Below, one piece after another: positions 34,160 to 41,678 of a stretch of DNA of 49,504 nucleotides. Below the pieces are notes generated by a model, which ran no database searches, had not been told where the DNA came from, and saw only the letters and a program-made list of their open reading frames with translations. The stretch is from NCBI GenBank assembly GCA_021324595.1, contig JAJPIV010000106.1, positions 1 through 49,504 on the forward strand. The letters are read 5' to 3'. How positions within the stretch are numbered: position 1 is the first letter of the stretch; each line of letters opens with the position of its first letter. This DNA is from Actinomycetota bacterium. Its GTDB lineage: Bacteria; Actinomycetota; Actinomycetes; Streptosporangiales; Streptosporangiaceae. A program made the translations under genes and the position numbers.

Positions 34160-34276
34160 CCGATCCCATCCGATCCCGGTCGCGCGATCCGGCCGGCGGA
34201 TCGCGATCGGCCAGCGGCCCCGGCGCCCTGGCACGTTCAGGAGAGTAACGAGCCGATCGGGGTTACAGTTTCTGGC

Positions 34277-35449
34277 GTGAGAGCACCCGCCGGGCGCGGC
34301 CGGCTGCCCGCCTTCACCACGACGGCCCCGCGCGCGGCGCCTGGCACGGCGCGCGCCACCCGGGGCACCGCGCTGGCCGCCCGGGGCACCGCGCTGGCCG
34401 CCCGGGGCATCGCCCTGGCGGCCTGCTGCGCGGCGCTGGCCGCGTGCTCGGCCCTCGGCGCCGCGGCCGGCCCGTCCTCCGACCCGGCCGTCACCCCGGC
34501 CGCCGCCACCCGGGCCGCCGCGGACCGCCCCGGCAGCCCGGCGGCCGTGCCGCGCCACCCGGTCGGCAGGCTCGGCAGCTTCTGGGTGGGCACCCGCTGG
34601 ATGACGTTCACCGAGCCCGCGCACGTCGGCGTGACCGGGGCGCACCTTCCGCCGCGGAAGCTGCTCACGCAGACCTTCTACCCGCTGAAGGCCCGGCCGT
34701 CGGCGACCACCCCGCCGGCCCGCGGCCCGTTCCCCCTGCTGGCCTTCGCCCCGGGCTTCATGCAGTGCGGGAGGCCGTACTCGCGGCTGCTGCGCGGCTG
34801 GGCCAGCGCGGGCTACGTGGTCGTCGTGGTGAACTTCCCCCACTCGGACTGCAAGGCCGGCTCCGCCGCGACCGAGTCCGACATGGTGAACCAGCCCGGC
34901 GACATGTCCTACGTGATCACCCGGGTGCTCGCGCTCAGCCGGCAGCGGCGCGGCCTGTTCGCCGGGCTGATCGACCCCCGGGAGGTCGCGGTCACGGGGC
35001 AGTCCGATGGCGGCGACACGGTCGCCGCGCTCGCCGCGAACACCTGCTGCGGCGACCGCCGGGTGAGCGCCGTCGCCGTGCTCTCCGGCGCCGAGTGGCC
35101 GCCGATGCCCGGCCGGTACTTCGCCAGGCGCCCGGTCCCGATGCTGTTCGCCCAGGGCAGCGCCGACGTGATCAACTGGCCGGGGTGCAGCGTGGAGCTG
35201 TACCGCGGCGACCCGGCCTACCTGCGGTACTACCTCGACCTCTTCGGCGCCAGCCACACGGGGCCGTACTGGGGGTCGAACCAGTACGAGCGGGTGGTGC
35301 TGCGGGCGAGCCTGGCGTTCTTCGACCGGTTCGTGCTCCGCCAGCTGGCCGCCGGCCCGGCCATGCGCCGGGCCGGGGACGTGAGGGGCGTGTCCGTCCT
35401 GTTCAGCCACGGCGCCGGGCGGCTGTCCGGCGGCCGGTGCGACAACTGA
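34277..35449 (+). CDS. Exported alpha/beta hydrolase, probable lipoprotein
   Basis: A 390-residue protein with an N-terminal repeat-bearing export region, possible lipobox cysteines at 50 and 57 (ALAAC), and an alpha/beta hydrolase domain from about residue 95. GQSDGG is the nucleophile elbow (GxSxG type), LLAFAPGFM leads into the oxyanion region, and FAQGSADVINW and GASHTG provide the acid and His. The layout resembles cutinase/PET-hydrolase-like and dienelactone hydrolase-like lipases; no substrate is assigned. The GTG start has no Shine-Dalgarno sequence, but TACAGT ends seven bases upstream, so a leaderless message is possible. A start further inside would remove the repeats but also most of the export signal. 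Confidence 0.8.
   Translation: MRAPAGRGRLPAFTTTAPRAAPGTARATRGTALAARGTALAARGIALAACCAALAACSALGAAAGPSSDPAVTPAAATRAAADRPGSPAAVPRHPVGRLGSFWVGTRWMTFTEPAHVGVTGAHLPPRKLLTQTFYPLKARPSATTPPARGPFPLLAFAPGFMQCGRPYSRLLRGWASAGYVVVVVNFPHSDCKAGSAATESDMVNQPGDMSYVITRVLALSRQRRGLFAGLIDPREVAVTGQSDGGDTVAALAANTCCGDRRVSAVAVLSGAEWPPMPGRYFARRPVPMLFAQGSADVINWPGCSVELYRGDPAYLRYYLDLFGASHTGPYWGSNQYERVVLRASLAFFDRFVLRQLAAGPAMRRAGDVRGVSVLFSHGAGRLSGGRCDN
34361..34423 (+). repeat. Tandem 21-bp repeat in the hydrolase N-terminus
   Basis: Two identical copies and one diverged copy of a 21-base unit encode RGTALAA-type repeats directly before the hydrophobic export segment. Confidence 0.88.
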
Positions 35450-35496
35450 CCCGGTGCCGCCCCCGCGCTTGCCGAATGTGATCCGCGCGCCCCGCG

Positions 35497-35511
35497 ATCT
35501 CTGGTAGAGAT
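35497..35511. promoter_or_regulatory. ATCTCT-GGT-AGAGAT palindrome upstream of the second sedolisin
   Basis: A perfect 6-3-6 inverted repeat lies 45 bases before the GTG start, in the short gap after the hydrolase gene. It may be an operator and includes TAGAGA, a possible -10 box. Confidence 0.45.
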
Positions 35512-35555
35512 GGCGCCTGGGCTCGCGCAGCCAGAACCGACCGGACGGAGGATCC

Positions 35556-37937
35556 GTGCGCCACCGATCGCGCATCCGACCCACGGGGCTCGCCGTGATG
35601 GCGCTGGGGGCGGTGATCCTGGCCGCGCCGCCGGCCGCCGCCGCGCCCCCCGGTCACCGAGGCCCCGCCGCTCCTGGAGGATCGCGCTCACCGGGGCTGA
35701 TCGGCCCGGTTCGGCGGGCCGGCCTGCCGGCCGGCCAGCGCTACGCCTGCCCGGCGCCCGCCCGGCCGGGCCAGATGGCCTGCCAGTCGATCATCCGGAT
35801 CCGGGCCGGGGCCGTGCCGGCGGCCGCAGCCGGCGCCGTGGCCGGGTACAGCCCGGCGAGCCTGCGCGGCGCCTACCGCCTCGCGGCGGCCGCCGCGCGG
35901 AACGGGCGCGGCCGCACCGTCGCGGTCGTCGACGCCTACAGCGACCCGCGGGCGGCGGCCGACCTGGCCGCCTACCGGGCGCACTTCCGGCTCGGGCCGT
36001 GCACGACGGCGAGCCGGTGCCTGCGGATCGTGAACCAGTTCGGGAACCCCCGCCGGCTCCCGGCGGCCGACCGGGGGTGGGCGGCCGAGGAGTCGCTCGA
36101 CCTCGACATGGTCTCGGCGATCTGCCCGAGGTGCCGGATCCTGCTGGTGGAGGCGAGGTCCGCGTCGATCGCCGACCTGGGCACCGCCGAGGACACCGCG
36201 ATCGCCATGGGCGCCCGGTACGTGTCCAACAGCTGGTCGGGGCCCGAGTTCACCGGCCAGGACGCGTTCGACCGCTACTTCAACCACCCCGGGGTCGCGA
36301 TCAGCGTCGCCTCGGGCGACTTCGGCTACGGCACCGCGTACCCGGCCGACCTGCAGTACGTCACGTCGGTCGGCGGCACCTCCCTGCACCGCTCGCGCAA
36401 CCGCCGCGGCTGGTCCGAGCAGGCCTGGGGGTCGCCCGGCGCCGACGGAACGGGGTCGGGCTGCTCTCCGCTGGAGGCCAAGCCGTCCTGGCAGCGCGCC
36501 GACGCGACCTTCACGGACCCGGCGAAGGGCTGCGTGAACCGCACCGAGAACGACGTGTCCGCGGTGGCCAACCCGTACACCGGCGTGGCCGTCTACGACT
36601 CCTACCCGCCGCAGGGCCTGCGCAAGGGGTGGAACGAGCTCGGCGGGACCAGCGCGGCCACGCCGATCATCACCGCGGTCTACGCGCTGGCCGGGGTGCC
36701 CCGGCGGGCGACGTACCCGGCGGAGTACCCGTACCTGCGGCCGGGGCACCTGTTCGACATCACCTCCGGCGCCAACGGCACCTGCCCTGCCGCCCAGCGC
36801 TACCTGTGCCACGCGGTCCGGGGATACGACGGGCCGACCGGCCTGGGGACCCCGGACGGGACGGCCGCGTTCACCGCGGGCACCGCCCCCAGGGTCACGC
36901 TGCTCGACCCGGGCACGCTGGACCGGCCCGCCGGGGGCGCGTTCTCCCAGCGGATCATCGGGCTCGACACCAGGGGCGCGCGGATCCCGCTCCGCTACGC
37001 CGCGGCCGGCCTGCCGGCGGGCCTGTCGATCGCCGCGCTGCCGCGCTCGAACGACGCGCTGATCACCGGCACGCTGCCCGCGCAGCCGGGCACGTACCAC
37101 GTCACCGTGATCGCCAGGGACGGCACGGCGACCGGGCTCACCCACTTCGCCATCGTGGTGGTGGCATCGCTCGCCGCGACCGCCCAGCCCGGGCCGGTCA
37201 AGATCATCGGGGGCACCCTCTGCCTCGACGGCGGCGCGGGCACGGCGGGAACGCCGGTGACCGTGCAGCCGTGCGCCGCCACGCCCGGCCAGGGCTGGGC
37301 CTACCGGGCGACCGGAGGGCCGGACCAGACCGGCACGCTGACGGTCGGCGGGGAGTGCCTGGGGCTGTCGGGCACCAAGGGCGTGCTCGGGCCCTGCGCC
37401 GGGTCCGCCGGGCAGCGCTGGCGGTACCTCGGGCTCGGCCTGCTCGGCAACCTGGCCGCCGGCCGGTGCCTGGTCGCCCCCGCCCTCACCGCGGGTACCC
37501 AGGTGGTGGTCAAGGCGTGCGACGGCAGCTCGTTCCAGCGCTGGACGCTGCCCCCCGGGCCAGTGGTCTCCGGCGCCGGCGCCGTGCCCGCGGCGCTCTG
37601 CCTGGCCGGCCAGCCGACGCCGGCCACGCGGGTCACCGTCGCCGCCTGCGGCCCGTCCGCCCAGCAGCAGTGGTCGGTCACCGCCCACGCCACGATCGGC
37701 CTGGCCGACGGCCTGTGCCTGAGCGGCAACGGCAGCGTCGGCGGCGGCACCCCCGTGGCCGCCAGCGCGTGCTCGACGGAGCAGCCCGACCAGCTCTGGG
37801 TCCCCGGGCCGGAAGGCGAGCTGGTCAATGTCCTGTCCGGCCAGTGCCTGACCGATCCGGCGGACGGCGCCGCGGGCACCGGGCTGGTCGAGCAGTACTG
37901 CCACGGAGCCGCGGGCCAGGTCTGGGGGATCAATTAG
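35556..37937 (+). CDS. Secreted S53 peptidase fused to an Ig-like domain and a ricin B-type lectin
   Basis: A 793-residue exported protein. A signal peptide (about 1-30) leads to a short Cys-bearing spacer instead of the usual activation prodomain. The S53 catalytic domain (about 85-440) has Glu178 and Asp182 (EESLD), the oxyanion Asp255 (ASGDFG) and Ser366 (GGTSAATP), ending in GYDGPTGLGTPDG. A putative Ig-type module (about 443-545, with LPAGLSI and GTYHVTV) follows. A ricin B-type trefoil (about 550-793) shows six QxW-like repeats (QGWAY, QRWRY, QRWTL, QQWSV, QLWVP, QVWGI). The lectin probably targets polysaccharide-bearing substrates. GGAGG precedes the GTG. It overlaps the convergent membrane protein gene by four bases. 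Confidence 0.92.
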   Translation: MRHRSRIRPTGLAVMALGAVILAAPPAAAAPPGHRGPAAPGGSRSPGLIGPVRRAGLPAGQRYACPAPARPGQMACQSIIRIRAGAVPAAAAGAVAGYSPASLRGAYRLAAAAARNGRGRTVAVVDAYSDPRAAADLAAYRAHFRLGPCTTASRCLRIVNQFGNPRRLPAADRGWAAEESLDLDMVSAICPRCRILLVEARSASIADLGTAEDTAIAMGARYVSNSWSGPEFTGQDAFDRYFNHPGVAISVASGDFGYGTAYPADLQYVTSVGGTSLHRSRNRRGWSEQAWGSPGADGTGSGCSPLEAKPSWQRADATFTDPAKGCVNRTENDVSAVANPYTGVAVYDSYPPQGLRKGWNELGGTSAATPIITAVYALAGVPRRATYPAEYPYLRPGHLFDITSGANGTCPAAQRYLCHAVRGYDGPTGLGTPDGTAAFTAGTAPRVTLLDPGTLDRPAGGAFSQRIIGLDTRGARIPLRYAAAGLPAGLSIAALPRSNDALITGTLPAQPGTYHVTVIARDGTATGLTHFAIVVVASLAATAQPGPVKIIGGTLCLDGGAGTAGTPVTVQPCAATPGQGWAYRATGGPDQTGTLTVGGECLGLSGTKGVLGPCAGSAGQRWRYLGLGLLGNLAAGRCLVAPALTAGTQVVVKACDGSSFQRWTLPPGPVVSGAGAVPAALCLAGQPTPATRVTVAACGPSAQQQWSVTAHATIGLADGLCLSGNGSVGGGTPVAASACSTEQPDQLWVPGPEGELVNVLSGQCLTDPADGAAGTGLVEQYCHGAAGQVWGIN

Positions 37938-39469
37938 GTGCCCCGCCGGGCGAACACGACGCCGTTGCGGTCCCGGTAGGCGACGCGCCAGCCCGGCGAG
38001 CCGGCGAGCGCCCTGGCGAGCTGCGGATAGGCCGGCCGGCTCAGCACGATGATGTCGTACCCGCGGGTGACCCGCTGCCATGCCCCCCGGTCGAGCAGGA
38101 AGCTGGCGAACGCCGCCACCTGGGCCGGGGCGTACTGCTCGAGCCTGGGGTCGAAGCCCACGCGGCCGAACATGGCCGGGTGGAGCCAGAGCATGGGCGC
38201 AGCCGACCAGTCCGCGAGGACCAGGCGGCCGGGCTCGCGGTCGGCCAGGCCGGCCGCCACCGCGATGGCCCGGAGGGGTTCGCCCGCCATGAACGCGCCC
38301 GCCGGCTGCGCGGCGACCATGCCCGCGGCCAGCGTCGCGGTGCCCGCCAGGGCGCCGGCCACGCCGGCGCGGAACGCCCCGGCCAGATCCGGCGCCCGCT
38401 GCCCCGCGCCCGCGCGGGCCAGCGTGTCCGCGGCGAGCAGGCTCCCGCCGAAGCCGAACCACGGCACGCCGCGGAACGAGGCGAGCGCCAGCCCGAGCAG
38501 GGCCGCCGCGGCGCAGCACAGGAGCGGATCGGGCCGGGCCCGGCGGCGCCAGGCCAGCACCACGGCGAGCAGGTCCGCGGCCGCCAGCGCGTACAGGGCC
38601 ACGCCGAGCGGGCCTGTCGCGCTGGGCCGGGCCCACTCGGCGACGTAGCGGGCCAGGACCGGATCGGCGATCAGGCTCCGGTAGTACCCAAGCACGCCCG
38701 CGCCGTACGGGGTGCACAGGACCGATCCGGCGGACGCCGCGCCGAGCGCCGCGTGCGCCAGGCCCGCGCCGGGCCGGCGACGGGCCAGCAGCCGCGCGGC
38801 CCGGACGGCACCGCACAGCGCCGCCACGCCCGCCCCGGAAAGGACCGACCCGTGGGCGTTGGCCCACAGCACCAGGACGGGAACGAGCAGCCAGTCCCGC
38901 GCCCGCGGCGGGCGGGTGCCGTCCGCCTCGGTGGCCAGCCAGAGGGCGGCCGGGAAGAACAGGAAGCCGAAACTTTGCGCCCGGATCCCGGTGCTGCCGA
39001 GGGACAGCGAGAACGCGACGGCTGTCCAGGCGAACGCCCTGGCCGGCGGGACCCCCCGGCGTGCCATCAGCGCCGCCCAGATCGCGTAGCCGGCCGTGAC
39101 CAGCGCGGCCGAGGCCAGCGCCAGCGCCCGGTACCCGCCGGCCGCCCACGCGGCGTAGAAGGCGGCCTGGGCCAGCCACTGCTGGTCGATCCAGGGCGCG
39201 CCGCGCGCGGTGACCGTCACCACGTTCACCCGGGGTATCCCGTGGGCGAGCACGTACCGGCCGGCGTACAGGTCGTAGTAACTGTCGGTGAGCAGCCGCC
39301 GCGAGAGCATGGCGCTCGCGATGGCTGCCAGGGACGCTGCCGCGATCACCCATGTCGCCGCGCCGCGCCGGCCAGGCGCCCCGTCCCGGCCAGGCGCCCC
39401 GTCCCGGCCAGGCGCCCCGTCCCGGCCAGGCGCCCCGTCCCGCCGACGCCGTGGCCTGGCGGGGATCAC
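37934..39469 (-). CDS. GT-C-like multi-pass membrane protein, tandem paralogue A
   Basis: A 511-residue protein with about ten transmembrane segments. After a Gly/Ala/Pro/Arg/Asp-rich repeat (residues about 10-32) comes a first hydrophobic helix and then the loop SYYDLYAGRYVLAHGIPR and GAPWIDQQWLA. This Asp-bearing first loop and helix pattern recall GT-C-fold glycosyltransferases that use polyprenyl-phosphate sugars. No catalytic residue is proven. It is clearly homologous to the next gene; shared segments include GFGGSLLA, RLEQY and the end NGVVFARR. The GTG start overlaps the stop of that gene (GTGA). It is the last gene of the Tad operon and ends with TAA. Envelope or pilin glycosylation is my inference. 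Confidence 0.8.
   Translation of the reverse strand: MIPARPRRRRDGAPGRDGAPGRDGAPGRDGAPGRRGAATWVIAAASLAAIASAMLSRRLLTDSYYDLYAGRYVLAHGIPRVNVVTVTARGAPWIDQQWLAQAAFYAAWAAGGYRALALASAALVTAGYAIWAALMARRGVPPARAFAWTAVAFSLSLGSTGIRAQSFGFLFFPAALWLATEADGTRPPRARDWLLVPVLVLWANAHGSVLSGAGVAALCGAVRAARLLARRRPGAGLAHAALGAASAGSVLCTPYGAGVLGYYRSLIADPVLARYVAEWARPSATGPLGVALYALAAADLLAVVLAWRRRARPDPLLCCAAAALLGLALASFRGVPWFGFGGSLLAADTLARAGAGQRAPDLAGAFRAGVAGALAGTATLAAGMVAAQPAGAFMAGEPLRAIAVAAGLADREPGRLVLADWSAAPMLWLHPAMFGRVGFDPRLEQYAPAQVAAFASFLLDRGAWQRVTRGYDIIVLSRPAYPQLARALAGSPGWRVAYRDRNGVVFARRGT
39370..39441 (-). repeat. Four perfect 18-bp tandem repeats in paralogue A
   Basis: Four identical copies of GGCCAGGCGCCCCGTCCC (plus strand) encode collagen-like GRDGAP hexapeptides at the cytoplasmic N-terminus of the GT-C-like protein. 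Perfect identity implies recent expansion. Confidence 0.92.
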
Positions 39470-40986
39470 CCCGGCCGCCGACGCTCGGCCACGACGCCGT
39501 CGGGGCCGGAATAGGCCACCTGCCAGCCCGGCAGGCGGAGCAGCGCCCCGGCCAGCCGCGGGCAGCTCCGCCGGGAGGCGACGATGATCCCGTATCCCCC
39601 CGCCAGGCGATCCCAGCCCGGGCCGGTGGCGAACATGAACGCGTAGAGCGCCCGGAGGTCCGCCGCCGGGTACTGCTCCAGCCGGATGTCGAAGCCGACC
39701 CGGCCGACGGCGGCCGGGTCCAGCCACAGCAGCGCGGTGCCGGTCCACTCGTCGGCGAGCACGCGCGCGGCGGGATCGGCCCTGGCCAGCCTCGCCGCGA
39801 CGGCCACCGCGCGCGACGGTACGCCCGCCTCGAACGTCCGGCCGGGCGTGCGCGCGACCGTGACCGCGCAGGCGAGCGCGCCCGTAGCGAGCGTCCCGGC
39901 GACGGCGCGGCGGAAGACCGTCCCGGGCTGCGGGCCAGGCGCGCCCCCGGCGCGGGCGAGCGTGCTTGCGGCCAGCAGGCTGCCGCCGAAGCCGAACCAG
40001 GCGATGTCCTTGCTCGTCGTGAACGCGAGCGCGAGCAGGATCGCGGCCAGGCTAGCGAGCAGCGGATCCGGCCGGGTGCCGCGCCTCACGGCGAGCGCGA
40101 CGGCGAGGGCGGTCGCCGCCATGAGGCTGAAGAAGGCGCAGTCCCACGGGTTGCTCAGTCGCGGCGGCCACCATTGGCTGTCGTAACGGGCGACCAGGGA
40201 GCCACCGAGGAAGCGGCGGTAGTACGCCGCGATCCCGGCCCCGTAGGGGCAGCATGCCACCGAGCCGACCGCGAGCGCCCCGAGGACCGCGTACGCGATC
40301 ACCGCCCCGCGATCGCGGTGCGCCGCGCCCCGCGCCGCGCGGTACCCGGCGTAGGCGACGGCGAGGCCAGCTCCGAGCGGCGCCGACCCGTAGGTGTTGG
40401 CCCACGCGACCAGGACCGGCACCAGCAGCCAGGTCCGCCGGCGAGGGCGCGCGCAGCCGCGATCGGCCGCAAGCAGCCAGATCGTGAGCGCGAGGAACAG
40501 GTACCCGAAGCTCTGCGCGCGCACCTCGGTGTTCCCGAGGCACGCCGCGAAGGCGGCCAGCGTCCACGCGAACATCCGGGCGGGTGGCACGCCCTCGCGC
40601 AGCATCAGCCGGCCAAGCGCCGCGAACGCCCCGGTCACCAGGGCCGATGACAGCATGGCCAGCGCCGGGTAGCCGCCCGCCCGCCACGTCTCGTAGTAGA
40701 GGAGGTGGGCCAGCCACTGCTGGTCGATCCAGGGCGCGCCCCGGGCGGCGACCGTCAGGACGTTCACCCGCGGGATCCCGTGCGCGGCCACCCACCTGCC
40801 CGCGTACAGGTCGTAGAAGGCATCGCTCCACAGCAGCCGGGAATACAGCAGGGTTCCGCCGAGCACCAGCGAGACGGCCGCGAGCAGCCATCCCGCGCCC
40901 CCGCGCGCCTGCGGGCCCGCCGCTGCCCGGACCGCCGCCGCCCGCACCGCCGCCGCCCGCACCGCCGCCGCCCGCACCGCCGCCAT
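39466..40986 (-). CDS. GT-C-like multi-pass membrane protein, tandem paralogue B
   Basis: A 506-residue protein with about ten transmembrane segments, homologous along its length to the downstream gene: DAFYDLYAGRWVAAHGIPR, GAPWIDQQWLA, VRAQSFGYLF, PYGAGIAAYYRR, GFGGSLLAASTLARAG and FDIRLEQYP. The two are diverged tandem duplicates. The N-terminus is a repeated RAAAV sequence starting at the ATG, whose repeats also offer in-frame GTG codons. The start lies two bases after the stop of the methyltransferase gene. I know no domain name for it. The architecture fits a GT-C-type transferase or another polyprenol-linked sugar enzyme, with moderate confidence. Confidence 0.8.
   Translation of the reverse strand: MAAVRAAAVRAAAVRAAAVRAAAGPQARGGAGWLLAAVSLVLGGTLLYSRLLWSDAFYDLYAGRWVAAHGIPRVNVLTVAARGAPWIDQQWLAHLLYYETWRAGGYPALAMLSSALVTGAFAALGRLMLREGVPPARMFAWTLAAFAACLGNTEVRAQSFGYLFLALTIWLLAADRGCARPRRRTWLLVPVLVAWANTYGSAPLGAGLAVAYAGYRAARGAAHRDRGAVIAYAVLGALAVGSVACCPYGAGIAAYYRRFLGGSLVARYDSQWWPPRLSNPWDCAFFSLMAATALAVALAVRRGTRPDPLLASLAAILLALAFTTSKDIAWFGFGGSLLAASTLARAGGAPGPQPGTVFRRAVAGTLATGALACAVTVARTPGRTFEAGVPSRAVAVAARLARADPAARVLADEWTGTALLWLDPAAVGRVGFDIRLEQYPAADLRALYAFMFATGPGWDRLAGGYGIIVASRRSCPRLAGALLRLPGWQVAYSGPDGVVAERRRPG
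40931..40986 (-). repeat. Tandem 15-bp repeats covering the start of paralogue B
   Basis: Three full copies of ACCGCCGCCGCCCGC (plus strand) and a partial copy that contains the ATG encode RAAAV pentapeptides. Each unit includes a GTG codon in frame. Confidence 0.9.
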
Positions 40987-40988
40987 GG

Positions 40989-41678
40989 TCAGAGCAGGCC
41001 CGGCAGGAAGGCCGCGGTCCGGGCCCGGTAGCCGCGGTACCCCGGCAGCGCGGCGAGCAGCACTCGCTCCTCCTCGCGGGCGCGGGCGGCCTGCATCGCG
41101 GCCAGGGCCAGCCAGAGCGCCCACGCCGGGGCGGTGCCCGCGGCCAGCGCCAGGCCAAGGGAGCAGGCCAGCTCCCCGGTGTAGAGCGGGTGCCGCACCC
41201 ACTGGTACGGCCCGCGGTCGGCGATCGCGCGCGCCTGCGCGCCCACCGAGAGGTTGCGGCCGAGGCAGTGCAGCGACCAGGCGGCCCACGCCGTGCCCGC
41301 GACCAGCAGGGCGTCGGCGGCGAACTGCCTGGCCGCCGACGGCGGCCGGCCCGCCAGCAGGGGGAAGGCGAACGGCGCGACAGTGGCGGCCACTGCGATG
41401 ATCCGCGCCGCGGGCGAGGAACTGGAGGCGGTCGCCGGCCCGCGCCGCAGGTAGCACCAGGCGACCTGGGCGTAGAAGGCGCCCGCCAGGACGGCGCCGG
41501 CCACGCCGAGCACGGCTGTGGCCCCGGCCGCGCCGCCCTGCGCGCCGAGCGGGGACCGCGCGCCGAGCAGGGCGCGCACGTCGAGCAGGATCATGGCGCT
41601 CGCGGCGGGCACCATGACCACCCGGCCGATGTCGGGCCGGGGCGCGGTGCCCGACCCGCGGGCCTGGGCGCCGGCCAT
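40989..41678 (-). CDS. ICMT/PEMT-like membrane methyltransferase in the Tad operon
   Basis: A 229-residue protein with about five transmembrane helices. The C-terminal part has GPYQWVRHPLYTGE followed by a helix pair and AREEERVLLAALPGYRGY. This is the SAM- and substrate-binding signature of isoprenylcysteine carboxyl methyltransferase and phospholipid N-methyltransferase relatives. Its ATG directly follows the tadC stop (TAGATG), and the first GT-C-like gene begins two bases after its own stop, so it is embedded in the Tad transcript. The substrate is unknown: a membrane lipid, a polyprenol sugar or a pilus subunit are options. Confidence 0.85.
   Translation of the reverse strand: MAGAQARGSGTAPRPDIGRVVMVPAASAMILLDVRALLGARSPLGAQGGAAGATAVLGVAGAVLAGAFYAQVAWCYLRRGPATASSSSPAARIIAVAATVAPFAFPLLAGRPPSAARQFAADALLVAGTAWAAWSLHCLGRNLSVGAQARAIADRGPYQWVRHPLYTGELACSLGLALAAGTAPAWALWLALAAMQAARAREEERVLLAALPGYRGYRARTAAFLPGLL

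Noticed and set aside
39370-39441. A possible collagen-like secreted protein based on GxP-type repeats
   Set aside because: There are only four hexapeptide copies, they sit at the cytoplasmic N-terminus of a membrane protein, and the GxY periodicity is not kept outside them.
35510-39514. A 1334-codon plus-strand frame and a 1221-codon minus-strand frame over the second sedolisin and the GT-C-like gene
   Set aside because: Both are shadows. The frames with signal peptide, catalytic motifs and transmembrane pattern are the real ones.
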